From the NCBI GenBank assembly GCA_010094045.1, contig ML986695.1, positions 62,001 through 126,000 of the forward strand: a DNA stretch of 64,000 nucleotides, written 5' to 3'. Origin of the DNA: Lojkania enalia (lineage: Eukaryota; Ascomycota; Dothideomycetes; Pleosporales). The position numbers and the translations under genes are program-made. The notes beneath the pieces are model-generated. The model saw nothing but the letters and a program-made list of their open reading frames with translations, was not told the origin of the DNA and did no database searches. Each line of letters begins with the position of its first letter. The stretch's first letter is position 1. Positions 10,193-22,497 of the stretch are shown here, in pieces.

Positions 10193-13100
10193 TCAGAACG
10201 CATAAAGCCCTCTCATGTTCCAAATCTGCTCCTCTACCTCTGCAAGATCCCAGTTACCTTCCATCCGCGCCACAATACTCTCCTTCTTATCGCGCGATAC
10301 GACCAGGAATCGTTCAATCAAGTCACCATCGATGACGCTTTTGACCGGTATGTAGTAACTGCGGAATGCCAAATGATCTCTGCCCGAAATAGGCTTATCC
10401 TCTGTCCGTAGAGCAAGCTCAAGTTGCTGGAACATCTTGAAGCTTCTCCTAGATGCGAAGGGTATAAGAGCGCCAAGCGTGCCTTGGAGACCCGCCCAGA
10501 AGATGACTTTCTCACCGCCAGCAATGAGCGACGTTTTCTGGATGGATACCGGAATATCGTTTGCAAAGTAGTGCATCACAAGATCCAAGCGATTGGGTGC
10601 ACCTGCTAAAAAGGCCCTGTCTTGTATCAGGTGTTGGCCATCCTCCGTTTCGTCGGAAGCTTCCGAAACCTTTGATGGACAACGCACCATCCATAAATTG
10701 CCGAATTTGTCGCCTCCGACGACCGTATCGTAGTCAACCATGTCGGTGCAAGTTGTCCATCTAGCAACTGTATCCTCGACGAAGGGAATGAGCCGATTTG
10801 GATGAATTAAATCCTTATGCACCACATAGGTGATGGAGTGCTGTTGATCGGAGGCGATGAGGCGACTGCCCTGAGTCTTCAAATCAACGATTCGGGTGGC
10901 AGCGCAATTAACTGCTTGAGCTTTCCGGAGTACCGACTTCATACCACAGTCGAACAAGACGAGGTCTCTGCCCACGCCAGCAACGAGCTTGCCTTTGAAC
11001 GCCAGGAGGGCAAGCGGTGGTGCACTGAGTTCTGTTTCGTGGTAGAATTCAAGTCGTCGACCGTCATCCAACACCTTGTAGAGATGTATGGAACCGGATT
11101 TGTAGGTGTACGTAGGTGTAAAGCTTAAGTCAGTTGCTACCCCTACTGCTAGGAAAACTTCATCGGAACGGCTTTCGAAAGCCACTAGAGCGGCGCTGAC
11201 TGCGCATTGATTCCTTTCTAACTCAACAGTGTTGACTACCGCCTTTTCGTTAATGGGGTCAATCACTTGGATGCAGGATGCCCAGCGGCCCGGAGCTTTT
11301 GGGTGGCCAAATTCGACGGGTGGCAATTCATCGCTTGGATGGTGTCCATTAGCCACATCGCCATTCATGACGAGGTCGCCGTCCTCATTTTTGGCTCCAT
11401 TGTTCAATTGGTCTCGGAGTAGGTCTATCGTTTTGGGGTCCATAGTGTTATTATCGCTCTCGACAACATAATAAACTTGCTGTTCATGGAAGCCGACGAG
11501 TTTCCGAGGAGTGTATTTGAGTGGTATCGTCTCATGCGTTGTGTTGTCGGCAATCGAGTCAAGGGCAAAAATTCTTTCCAAGTTAGCGATAGGTAAGATG
11601 CTGTACTACAAAAAAAACATGAAGATGGTTCAGAGTTCAGTAGGAACAATTGGAAAAATATGATAATCCTCATGAAAGAATATCAGGTAAGGAATTTGTC
11701 ATCAGGACAAGAGAAATAGATATGCAGGGAAAAAAAAAAAAATACCAACCTTAAACCGTCACCGCGAATACAGATAACACCTTTGAATTGAGCACTTTCA
11801 AAGCTCCAAGCGGAATCAAAGGGGGTGTAGTTTAATGGTGTCGTAGCAAACGTGCCAGTGCGTGGATCAGTGTAGCTCAGCCAAGGCCTTGAAGTTATGG
11901 CTAGAATTGCCGGTTCTCCAGCTGCAATCACTCGGGTAAATCGAACAGGAGAGGGACCAAGGAAACGCCGTCTTGTACTATAAGCCTCTCCAGTCATCTC
12001 ATCTAGATTAGAGCGGATGTATATTCCGGATCGAAGGCCGACATGAAGGTATTGGCTGTGTCCGCGCGGAGACTTGTCATACATGTAGGAGATTGAGATA
12101 TCGCTCGGTTGGGCTGAGAGAGCTAGCAAGCTAACGCTTCTCAGAATCTCACCACTCATGTCAGGACTGAGATTGAAGACTCGGCAAGTTTGATCACCGC
12201 AACCGACGGCCATGAAGAAAGCACGAATACTGCCTTCCGGCACATCCGGAATTGCAAGGCAATTCACAGGACAATCCAGGCTAATTTCCTCGTCCGCTTT
12301 CGCCAACCCTCCGTCGGAATCACATTCAAAGTAGTATATCTCGCCGGAACTTAAAGCAATGGCGACCTGGCGATTATTGCTAGCACATGCAACAATAGTC
12401 CGGTGTGGCGGGGTATGCCAATCCGTTAGTTCGCCATGTTCACCCGCAGCATCGTTGTTTGGGAATTGAACGCCGTGAATATGACGGACACCTCTTGAAT
12501 GTATCTGGATGACGCCGTATTCCCCAAATTGTTGCACTCCGAGTGTGGTAGTGTCTGTGATGAACCCAGCGTTGGTGGCCTCGTCAACGTCTTCGCCAAT
12601 CTTAAGAACCAGCGTAGCGCTGAGCAGAGAGAGGACAATCAGCGTATCATATTCGTCTTCAGCTGTCAGCTTCGTTGTCCAAACTGAAGTGGCTTGCGCC
12701 GGTAGTTGGGACTCAATCAGATCCAGGACATCCAACGCATTTCTTGTTGTTCTAAACGTGCTCCGAGCGCCGGTGCCACAGACGGTATGAATTTGAGGCG
12801 CATCCTCCATCGTCAAATTTGCAACTTCCATATCCATAATAGGGTTCATGCTTGCAATCTTTTCCACGGCAGTCAAATTTGTCAGCGGCCTAGGACGGAA
12901 AAAAGGAGGATCGTATGGCGCTAAAGGGTCCGCGGGGAATTGGCTGCTCTCAAATACAGGATCGTCCGTTTCCTCTCCTAGCGATTCGAGTTCGTACAGA
13001 ATGCGGTCTCCTGATTCACAGGCGCAATAGACGAAACCAGCTTTGAGCAAGCATATACTCGAGGCAATAGGGAGGGTATCAAAGTACTTGATTTTTATGT

Positions 13101-14230
13101 TGTTCACATCGCCTCCGGGTGCATCGAAGGTAACCTTGAAAGCATCGCCATCGTCAGTCTGGAGTAGGTAAAAGAATTCGCCCCCTTTCAACGTATACAC
13201 TGTCCCAGCTACGATGATACGCTTACGATTGGGATCTTCGGTTGCCCCCTCGCGCCGCGGAATAGCTAAACGCTGCACCTCACTGGCATTGTTGTATATA
13301 CGACGGTAGCTGATGTTATCTTCTCCACAGCATAGAACTCCACTCGGCATATCGGGACCTCCCGGAACGCGGAAAAGCATATTTGATGTGCGATCGACTG
13401 TCTCTGACCACTTTCGAACGACGTGATTCAGACCCAAGTCCAGCTCATAATAGACCAACTCCTTCTCCACTTCATTATACGCCTGGCCAGAAGAATCTTG
13501 ATCCGACTGTGAAAAATCTAGCTCAAGGGCGGCAAACACTGGGTTATCGTATCCTACATCGAGGCCGATGAGGTAGTATACTAGTGTCTGCGGCTTGTGC
13601 GCCTCGAGTGGAGATGAAATTGAGATGTCGGTCTGGCCGCTTCGGGTAAGAATGTATACAAGCTTGTTCTTCTCGATGGAGGCAACCATGATGGCTCGGC
13701 CTTTCGGATCGACGGCGAGGTATTCTCCAGGTATGACGCGGCGGATACCGGACTTGCCAAATGTCTCGTAGTGTAGAGTCTTTAACTTCTGCTCATCGGG
13801 TAGATATTCGTAGGTGACCATGCGACCGGAGTCTGTAGTTATTGCAATGAGATCTATAGTAGTTTAGCCATGTCCCTCAACAAGCCATCATATCCACCGC
13901 ATGCTCCTGCGCGAGAAGCCGGAGGGTGTGATCGTGCCTTCGAAAATCACTAAATGGGCCTTTGAGTGTGTATAAGAGCTACATACCTTTGGTAGCGCCA
14001 GCAAGCCGAAACTTCTCAATATGGCGAATTATACCGAAAACATGCTGGGAGAAAATCTCCTTGAACCCTTTGTGCCGTCGAGAGACCTCCAGAATAGCAA
14101 GCCTTGATCCGTTCGCTGTTAATATTTGCTGCTTGTTGGTGCCCGTAAAATCGCCAGAGATGGCTTGTTGAGTCGCTGAGGGTTGCTGGACCGTTAAGGC
14201 GTACAACGCCATGTTCGAGAAGCTCGTCAT
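10193..14230 (-). CDS. rse1: Splicing factor 3B subunit 3 (Rse1/SF3b130)
   Basis: Core WD40-like subunit of the U2 snRNP SF3b complex that stabilises branch-site recognition; nuclear. Exons complement 13987-14230, 11746-13853 and 10193-11605, total 1254 aa, close to the family's ~1210-1220. The N terminus MTSFSNMALYALTVQQPS and the following TGTNKQQILTANGSRL match the first beta-propeller of Rse1. HVFGIIRHIEKFRLAGATK|DLIAITTDSG spans intron 1. The C terminus has GRDHLAFRSYYIPVKSVIDG and the closing ...WNMRGLYAF. Intron 2 (11606-11745) begins GTATTT with the T run directly after the donor. I chose this donor over an upstream GTTGGT because it keeps frame and yields LRLYSILPIANLERIF, as expected for the family. 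Confidence 0.95.
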
Positions 14231-14934
14231 GACAGACAACAGTGGGCGCGCCCCCAGGCAACGGTAGGATAATTGAGGCGAGAAAAGTAATAACAACGCC
14301 GAAAAAAGAGGTACGTGCCGGAGAAGAGGATAGAATAGGCGGCGCGCAAGTAAGCTGGGTGTACCGCCGCGGCGGGAAAGCTTCCACGCAAATCTTGATG
14401 GAAGTTTTGGACGTTAGAGCTTGGGCCATATTGCTTAGTCACCAAGTCTTGGCATATACCTTTTATCAACAATTTCACAGGGCCTAAAGCTACATGTAGC
14501 CCACTATTGCCTATGCAAAGCCCATTTTTCGTAGGATCTACAGACATTGGGGTTTATAAAATATCACTAACCTGGTCAGGTCGGCTTCTGGGCAATGTCC
14601 GTGTTAATTCTTCTCTTCGTAGAGATCTGATGTTTCTAAAAATTTTCAATTTCCACCCATCTTCCGAGCGTACTATTGCAAAATCATGCCAGATGAGCAG
14701 ATGACACATTTCTTATGTTACTGGTCAATTCTTTCTCTGGTAGCTTAGTCCAGATTTCATCTTGTTTTGCAACCGGAATAGCAGCAGATCAAACGCGCAA
14801 ATGAATCAAACAGAAGCCAAGATCGCCGTAACACAATATCATCAAAAAGAACATAACTAAATCACATGTCACATCACCATCGCGGGTATAAAACAGCATC
14901 CGTCGTGCCCCCAAGCGCTCCCCTGTAACTATCC
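14231..14934. promoter_or_regulatory. rse1 upstream region
   Basis: Holds the rse1 promoter and the 3' flank of the next minus-strand gene. No other gene seen. Confidence 0.4.
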
Positions 14935-15488
14935 CTACATCATCAACGCAGCACCAGCCGCTGCTGCCGCAGCAACGACACCACCCACAACCTTCGCAGC
15001 TCCGGTAGGCATGGCTCCCGAATCATTGACCACACTCTCGACGATCGCAAACTGCTCATCCTGGACCTCCTCAATGTAATCTTTAACGTCACTAGGCAGT
15101 GCTTGGAACCAAGCTGGAACACTAGTGTAAGTTGTTGTTGTCGTGGTTGCCATAATAACATCAACGTCGGGCGCGTCACTACGAGTCGCGACGAACTCGC
15201 TGAGCGCGTTTACGTAAGAAGTGTACTCGGGTTGCGCCGTTACGCTAGTTAGGTAGGTGGAGACTGCCGAGGAAGCTACGGAAGCTTTTGATTCAACCCA
15301 GCTATTGTACTAATTAACATGTTAGAATTTAGATAAACGAGGTGTTAAGGGGGGGCCAAGGTACGTACATCTGCAACCCTAGTGAAGGAAGTATATGTCG
15401 CGGTGTAAAATTCGGTAGTAGTAATGATGGCGAAGTCGGCCGTGGCTGCGCCGGCAAGCGCGAAAGCGAGAAGTGATTTGAACTGCAT
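14935..15488 (-). CDS. Small secreted protein, putative GPI-anchored (family member 1)
   Basis: Two exons, complement 15369-15488 and 14935-15309, phase-0 junction, 164 aa. Signal peptide MQFKSLLAFALAGAATA, then DFAIITTTEFYTATYTS. The ectodomain contains TSVPAWFQALPSDVKDYIEE, a [W][FY]xALPxxxKxY motif seen in small fungal cell-wall/secreted proteins. The C terminus is an Ala/Val-rich hydrophobic tail ending AAAAAGAALMM after a short Gly-containing spacer, as expected for a GPI-attachment signal. It closely parallels the gene at 29138 in length (both 164 aa), intron position and phase, the xFxIITT start of the mature protein, and the VPxW[FY]xALP motif. Role unknown; cell-wall or surface location is inferred. 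A TATA box lies about 150 bp upstream. Confidence 0.85.
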
Positions 15489-15639
15489 TTTGTCTGTTCG
15501 TTGCTTGATGACGTGGAACGTGATATACAAGAGGTGACTACGGAGCGGATTTCAGCTCAAGCAAAGGAGGCACAGAACTGGTTTCTGAAGAAGCCCTACA
15601 GAATCGATGAAAAGCCGTTCATACGACGAAGACCCAGGC

Positions 15640-15645
15640 TTTATA
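15640..15645 (-). promoter_or_regulatory. TATA box of the 14935-15488 gene
   Basis: TATAAA on the minus strand, 152-157 bp upstream of the start codon. Confidence 0.5.
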
Positions 15646-17156
15646 CAGGCTCCTAGCAGCGTACCTACCTATTGTGGACGGTAGCTTAGCCAACTATTTG
15701 GCGCCCTCCAAGCCCCGTATTCGAATTTCCCTGATGCCGGTTGCCGAAGGCAGCACTGCCCATCGTCAGATGATTTGCGCCCCGACCACTCATCCATCGC
15801 TTCTTATCAAAATCATCCGAGGTCAAATACCGTCAAAACCCTCCATCTGGCCGCTCTAGATATTAAGATCTCCTAGCCTCTCCCATTAACTAGAAAACAT
15901 ATTTGCTTTGTGATGTCCTGAGACGCGCAGATACATCGTTCCATCTAGGCCGAATAGAGTCGCTGAATATCAATACCATCGCCGTGATTGGTCCGCCTGA
16001 CCCATAGAAGTATCACGTCGATTAGCGCTGGGGTGGACGCCTTGAATCTCTCTGCATAGCCCTCAAAATGAGCCCAGTTCCGTAGGAAGCCTCGCCAAGC
16101 ACACTTACTTTTAACCTTAACTAGATCTTTGCTGTATCATACCCCTGTTTGAGCTGTCAACTAGGCTTGAAAAGGTATAGTTCCTCAGGAGACAGCCCCA
16201 GCCAAGAAAAGCAGTTAGGCATCCACGTTATTTTTAGGTGTGGCGGCCTGAAAGTATAAACATTGCCCACTCACGCAAGACCACAGTTGATGTTCGCATT
16301 TCGCCGAATTGACTCATTGCAACCACATAGAATATCAGTTCGTGAAATCCGCGAATAGACGACAAATTGTGAAGTTGGATGCGAAACTACTATCTGCTCT
16401 ATGACTTATTCTAGAAAATGAAATTGGCAATTGGGGTTGGCATGCTACCCGAAAGCTCCATCCAGACTCTGCTTCCGGTAGTTAGGCCTGTACCGGCTTG
16501 AAGTTCGTCTTGTGCTTCAGATGAGGCTTGCCTTAAGTGTCTTTGTGCTGCATAAGGTTTGAATCACTCATCACCACCGGCGGTGCACACCATAACGCAA
16601 GCTCCTTCATAATAGAGCGACTTGGGTTGCCATAGAATAAGCCGAAGTTTCACTAAAAGCAAACGTGCGCCAGTATCCTTAACTTTCAAGACGTCGCGAA
16701 GACAACGCATCAGTGCACGGCTCACGCGTTTGGGGTGCTTGTTTGACTGTGTAAGATGCAGCCAATCAGCCACAAGTAGCCTTATAGCTCATTCATTTCG
16801 AGTCACCCGTCTTCGCTCCATCAGCTTAGACTAAATCTATCCAGTCAATGGGCCCTCACGAGAGAAGATTAGGAGAGAACGTTAAACCAAAACTCAGTCA
16901 CGAACCACTATCCATCGATTTCTCGCTGAACATGCAGGTGATTATCAAATTAGAGCACTAGTAAAGATCCAACAATGTTCAACACAGAACATAATTATAA
17001 TAGGGTTTCAACGCACGGTTTCGCAGATAAAAATACCAAGTGAATTATAGGATATTGTGAGATTCATTCATAGTCGTGCATAATCAAGGCCACTTGACAG
17101 AGGTACCACGAAGTGTACTGCGCACATGATTTCGAGGGATTCTTCCGAGCTGACAT
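15646..17156. other. Intergenic region
   Basis: About 1.5 kb with only short ORFs on both strands. No domain, RNA or repeat recognised. Confidence 0.5.
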
Positions 17157-17431
17157 TTATTTCAAACCGCCTTTGCGACCAGTTTCCTTTGCTTTCTTGC
17201 TGCCAGGTTTAAAGGAGCCGGAAGAAACCTTGCCTCCCATAGAAGCAATATCTTGCTGTAGAGGCAATCAGCCTCTAGAATTACGAATTAGGATACAAAA
17301 AGGCACGCCTGCTTGTCAGGATCCATGCTAGCGAAGCCGAAGTTGTGCGAAGACTATCCGCTTGTTGATACGGTGTTCTGGACCTTCTTGGGGCGGTTAG
17401 CAAAGTTACCGGGGTTCTGGTTGTCGGCCAT
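17157..17431 (-). pseudogene. con-10: CON-10-like (KGG-repeat) pseudogene
   Basis: Exons complement 17309-17431 and 17157-17255 read MADNQNPGNFANRPKK..., then SSHNFGFASMDPDKQ, then after a 53-nt intron QDIASMGGKVSSGSFKPGSK and KAKETGRKGGLK. This is the layout of the conidiation-specific, stress-induced CON-10 proteins (FANRP, GFASMDP, IASKGG, GRKGG; about 80-90 aa). Codon 26 is TAG (17354-17356), where the family normally continues; it is one C-to-T step from CAG. The first KGG region is eroded to VSTSG and the second KGG reads SMGG. The intron begins GC instead of GT and ends ACAG. Together these point to a dead copy. CON-10 proteins accumulate during conidiation and stress; no product is expected here. 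Confidence 0.75.
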
Positions 17432-19160
17432 TGTGATGGAGTTGTGGGGAATTTGGTCGAAAGATTTGAAAGGTAGTATTGTAGTACAAATATGTGTAAT
17501 GGTCATGTGGATGGAGGTAGGACAGCGTCATCAAGCCGTCACTTTCTCGCATACTACTACAAGGGTATGATGAAATTCCAAGCTCAATTATCATATTTCG
17601 AGCCAACCTTCAAGTGATGTGTGTTGAAAAGGAAGTGGGTTAAACAGTTGATTGTTGAAGCTACTGGCAGAAGCTACATATATACTGCTGAACTAGCGTT
17701 ACATGTGACCATGTAAACAGTATACTAGTAACATGCTCTTGCCGATCGTCAAAGGAGGTAATTGCAATTGCTTCATCTAACAGTGCGAAGCTCCTAGGCA
17801 TGACGTTTACATGCCATCAGTGGTAGCACGAGGGAATTTCACAGCACGAGAGATGAAGTAGATGGAAGCGGAAGATCTTCCCCCGAAGGCATCGAAAACC
17901 CTGTTCACCATAGCAGTATTGATTTGCGAGGTACCATTATCATGATGACCCGGAGAGTTGACGATATATATGGGTTCGGATCGACGCTATACCCGTCCCT
18001 GTCGCTGCACGTGCTCAGGCGTCATTGCGACGTACAGAAAGAGCGGAAGGAGCCTTGAGAACTTGGTGTTTCCCTTCTTCGATTATGATTTATCGGTGTC
18101 CGCATCCAGCATATGTTCTGTCATGTGCGGGAAGCTATAGATTTGTCTGTGCGGTCTAGACCAGAGCCTCACGCTTTGATACTCCAGCAGTCAGTTCTAC
18201 GTCCTGCGAGTCAGTCCAATACAGTGGAACTCAGCCATGTTGCAAGTAGGTGATCCTTCACAATATCGCCTATCGGTGGTTATTGTCTTAGCTTGCACGA
18301 AGATGTGAAGAATGCCATTAAGAAAACGAACCCGTCTCGAGGACCTAGGACCTACGATCATCAAACAACGCTCGGAACCATATCCCGGAATGAAAGAATT
18401 GAGACAGCGAGTATCATTACTCCATGCGAGCCCACCTTCATCTTCTCAACACAACCCTAGATGTTGCAAATCTAGCGTGCCCCGCCAAAGGAAGCCCATT
18501 CAGTCTCTAAGTCAAGCATGCTAGGTGACTGAGACAACAGGCTTGTAAAAGTCTCTAGGGAGTCTTACGGAAAGTAGGGGCTGATGGCTGTATTTTCCAG
18601 GTCGGGCCGTATCATCCCAGCCCTGTATTAATACCCTTTATAAACCAAAACACGAAGTCGGTCTGGTCATCTCGACCTAAGCCGAAGAGAAAATCTAGTA
18701 TCCAATCCTCAATAACGACCTATCCGATCGATTAGAGAGAACTTCCCACCTGTACTTCATGATTGTGAGAATCCGCTATCGACTAAATCCAAGGATAGTA
18801 CACAAGAAGTCCGCGGGATCCTCCATATTGCAACATCTTAACCATTGTGGTGCAGTTCCCATGAGACACCGACCTCAGTTGCATTTGCAATCATCCGAAT
18901 TTTGTCTAATTGTATGTTAAGATCCTGCGGTGAAATTCAAAGTATCATTGTTGTGGACTACGTTGTTGTCGCTGGATGCGAAGCCGCTTTTCCAAAGATT
19001 GCGGCGATGTCGCAAGATCAGTGTTCGGCACCGAGGAGCCCCGATTTCGGAGCGAACGCGGCTGTTAGCGGAGTACGTGGAGTAGGCTGAGCCGACCGTT
19101 GCAGAAATATCTCCGGCCGCCGGAGCTTCCTTGCTTCCTTACAACTCCTCTTTCTCAACT
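17432..19160. other. Intergenic region
   Basis: Upstream of the CON-10-like remnant and of the isopropylmalate dehydrogenase gene. Short ORFs only; nothing recognised. Confidence 0.5.
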
Positions 19161-20573
19161 ATGCCTTCATTCAACATTGTAGTCTTTGCCGGTATGTTCT
19201 CCACTTGGTGCCATTTTCGCAATTGCTTACTCATTGAATCCTAGGTGATGGTGTTGGACCTGAGGTATTTCTTTTTTTGACATTTCACAACAGCTCAACT
19301 CACACATTAAACTAGATTATTGCAGAAGCAGTCAAGGTTTGATGAAACCTCAATATCGGTCCTCATATGCTAAATGCATGACTAGGTTTTAAAAGCAGTC
19401 GAGAAGCACTCAGACGTGAGCTTCAACTTCCAGCCATACGATTTCGGAGGTGTACGTATACTACGATTTCATCCTCGGTAATCCGTTTGACTCCCTTATC
19501 AGATTTCCATCGACAATCATGGTAATCCATTAACGGAGGAGGCACTCTCTGCCGCAAAATCCGCGGACGCGATCATTCTAGGAGCTGTAGGAGGACCTGT
19601 ACGACATTCTCTGATCTAGCTCCCAAGTAGCTTCAGGATTGCTAAATAATTGGTAGAAATGGGGTACTGGCAAGGTCCGACCCGAACAGGGCATCCTGCG
19701 TCTCCGGAAGGAACTTGGGACATTCGGAAACTTACGACCCTGCTTCTTCGCCTCGGACACGCTCGTCAATCATTCACCACTTAAGGCCGATATCGTGAAA
19801 GGCACGAATTTCAATATCATCCGGGAGCTCACTGGAGGAATATACTTTGGCGATAGGAAGGAGGATGAGGGCGACGGTAAAGCCCTTGACACCGAGCCGT
19901 ATAGCGTTGAGGAAATCGAGCGAATTGTGCGTCTGGCTGGGACTCTAGCCTCCGTTGAGAACCCTCCCGTCCCTGTATGGAGTCTGGACAAGGCAAATGT
20001 GCTTGCAACATCGAGGTTATGGCGAAAAACATTTGAGCGCATCATGAAGGACGAATTTCCACACCTCCAATCCGGTACTCACCTAATTGATTCAGCTGCG
20101 ATGCTTATGATCAAGAATCCAAGAGCTCTCAACGGCGTAGTAGTAACTAGCAACCTATTCGGCGACATCATCAGTGATGAAGCGAGTGTTATCCCAGGAA
20201 GTCTCGGATTACTTCCAAGTGCTAGCTTAGGTGGTATCCCGGATGGCATAACCAAGATCAACGGTATCTACGAGCCGATTCATGGTACGTAAAGAGAGTG
20301 AAATTGTCCGTAAGGCGACATTACTAACGTGATTCAGGTTCGGCACCCGATATCGCCGGCCAAGGCATCGTCAATCCAGTCGCAACCATCCTTTCAATGA
20401 GCATGATGCTCAAATATTCGCTCTGTCAGCCAGATCTAGCGCAAAAAATCGACGAAGCAACCAAGATCGTAATCGACAAAGGTATTCGAACCAGAGACAT
20501 AGGTGGCTCGTCAAAGACAGCCGAAGTGGGCAATGCAGTAGCCGCCGAACTTGAGCAGCTTTTGAAGAAGTGA
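19161..20573 (+). CDS. leu2: 3-isopropylmalate dehydrogenase
   Basis: Oxidative decarboxylation of 3-isopropylmalate to 2-oxoisocaproate with NAD+, third step of leucine synthesis. Seven exons: 19161-19191, 19245-19264, 19316-19336, 19386-19451, 19503-19598, 19657-20284 and 20338-20573, giving 365 aa, normal for the family. Catalytic and binding residues are present: [20 protein letters not shown] with Arg95 and Arg105, [10 protein letters not shown] with Arg134 and Tyr141, WSLDKANV with Lys190, and the Mg-binding Asp223 (LIDSAAM), Asp248 and Asp252 (LFGDIISDE). [14 protein letters not shown] is the NAD-binding loop. The exon cluster at the 5' end (20-, 21- and 66-nt exons) is unusually dense. 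It sits among accessory genes, so it may be an extra paralogue rather than the sole leu2; the sequence alone cannot decide. Confidence 0.95.
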
Positions 20574-21490
20574 AGGAATCGGTATGAAGATGCGAATACA
20601 TGGCGGCGGGCGTGCAAACGCTATTCCGACCAATATCCACAGCCTCCACATTATTGAGCGCGCCAGTATGTAGATGTGTATTCGACCTGGGGCCTCTTAG
20701 GCGGTGGACAGGATAGCGAATTAACGGGACACCGAGGCAGCTGCAGCCACAATAAACGTACGAACGCCACGTTTTTGTCTTTGAAATCTCTTCGTGTAAC
20801 ATTCAGCTTGGCCAAGCCACTACAGCTTTACAGCCGTCACACGATGAAGAAAACAATAACACGAGCGGTGATATCGTGAGGAAGGCCTAGGTTTCAGAAC
20901 CCAAACATAAGCCAAGTGATGTTTTCCAAAACATGATATCATCGATTTACTCATCCGCAACCCAGCTACACACCAACGATAGTTTAGTCGAAAAGGCAAC
21001 ATAGTCATTTGGGAATCCAAATGGCCCACATGGTATTCTGTCCATTTTTGAAGAATTTGGTGTACGGTCAGCCGTGTTTTGCTGCCTGCGAAGGACCATT
21101 GGACACCATTTCAGCTAGAACGCCACCGCGCCTCAAGCATATATATACCATATTAGGCCACGCAAAACGCCAAAGTCGTTCTTGGCGCATACTTCTAGAA
21201 GTTCTTTCCAGATAGCGTCAATCTTCCTAGCTTTGTTACTATCGCGCTACGCAAAGCTGTGCCCTAGGTCACCGCCAGACAAACCTTCAGACAACGACAA
21301 GGCGCAAAGTCCCAACACCGCAAGCACTAGACCAGTATCGTGTAGAACTAGCTCCTTAAAAAATTTGAGCATACTGTAAATAGAATGGGTTCTAATTATT
21401 CAAGCCTTCATGGAATTGCGCGAGGCGGTAAACATGGGGATACTACTTGTCAGCTAGATGTCGCCGTTACCAAAAGCATGTTGCAAGCGC
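20574..21490. other. Intergenic region
   Basis: 3' flank of leu2 and distal promoter of the hemerythrin-like gene; nothing else recognised. Confidence 0.5.
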
Positions 21491-21498
21491 TATATAAG
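21491..21498 (+). promoter_or_regulatory. TATA box of the hemerythrin-like gene
   Basis: TATATAAG, 158-165 bp upstream of the ATG at 21656. Confidence 0.5.
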
Positions 21499-21655
21499 AG
21501 ACATGTTTGTTCCCCCAGCCTTGGATTTCCATCCTCCGTCAACTTACAATTTTTCCTTTCATGCCCCTAGTTTGCCTAGTCTAGATCTAGTTCCTAGATG
21601 CCTACCTTATCATATTACCCCACAACACATCAATAAGAGACCAAGGAAACAAAAA

Positions 21656-22497
21656 ATGTCTCCAACGACGACGACCACTCTCACAGCTTCCGCTATACCC
21701 TCAAGATTCAGCTGGGAAAATAGCCCTATGCGACTTATCCCCACACCCTTTGCCAAAACCGGTGCAGTAAGCACATCACTATTTTCTTCTCTCTAGGCAT
21801 TCTAATAGTCTTACAGACCGACCAATATACATTCGTCGCCTCCGAAATGGCCCTCGTCCACAATTGCATAATCCGCGCCCTAAACAGCATCTACCTCCAA
21901 GCCCCCCATATCCAACCCTCAGACCATAAATCCTTCATCGCTTACTGCCTAGCCGCTCACGACGGCCTACAAGCCCATCATGACGGCGAGGAAGAATTCT
22001 TCTTCCCTAAAATCGAGCACATCACAGGTCGGAAAGGTCTCATGGACGGCAACGTCCAGCAACACGAAGCCTTCCACTCAGGATTCCACGCCTGGGGCCA
22101 ATGGCTCCAAGACGCCCGATCCGGTAAGACAGAATTTGATGGCGAGAAATGCGTAGCGCTGATGGACGCCTTCGTCGCACCCCTCTCCACCCATCTCGCT
22201 GACGAAATCCCCACCCTCCTCGCCCTCTCCCAATTTGGGGCCTCCCTAGACCTCAAATCCCTCTCCAAAGCCGAGGGCGACAAAGTCATGGGCGGCCTGA
22301 GCAAGACGGCCCAGCTGCCCATTTTCTTCGTCAACCACGACGAGACGTTCGAAGGCGGGATCCATAGTTTCCCGCCAATTCCGCCGCCAGTCAAGTGGGT
22401 GTTACGGCAGTGCGGGCGCTGGAATGCGGATTGGTGGAAGTTTGGGAGTGTGGGGTTTGATGGGTTCCCTAGGGAACTGAGGTTTAGAGGGGAGTGA
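21656..22497 (+). CDS. Hemerythrin-like (HHE) domain protein
   Basis: Exons 21656-21766 and 21817-22497, 263 aa. A four-helix HHE domain is visible. Its possible metal ligands are H (MALVHNCI, ~residue 51), AAHDGLQAHHDGEEEFFFPKI (two His sites plus Glu), VQQHEAFHSGF and LSTHLADEIPTLL. This histidine/glutamate pattern binds a non-haem di-iron centre in hemerythrin-like proteins. Fungal members are cytosolic and uncharacterised; oxygen, nitric oxide or iron sensing is suggested for the family but not shown here. The N-terminal 30 residues are Thr/Ser-rich without a convincing signal peptide. The C terminus (VKWVLRQCGRWNADWWKFGSVGFDGFP) is typical of the fungal subfamily. An in-intron CTAG acceptor was rejected because it introduces a stop. 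Confidence 0.88.
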
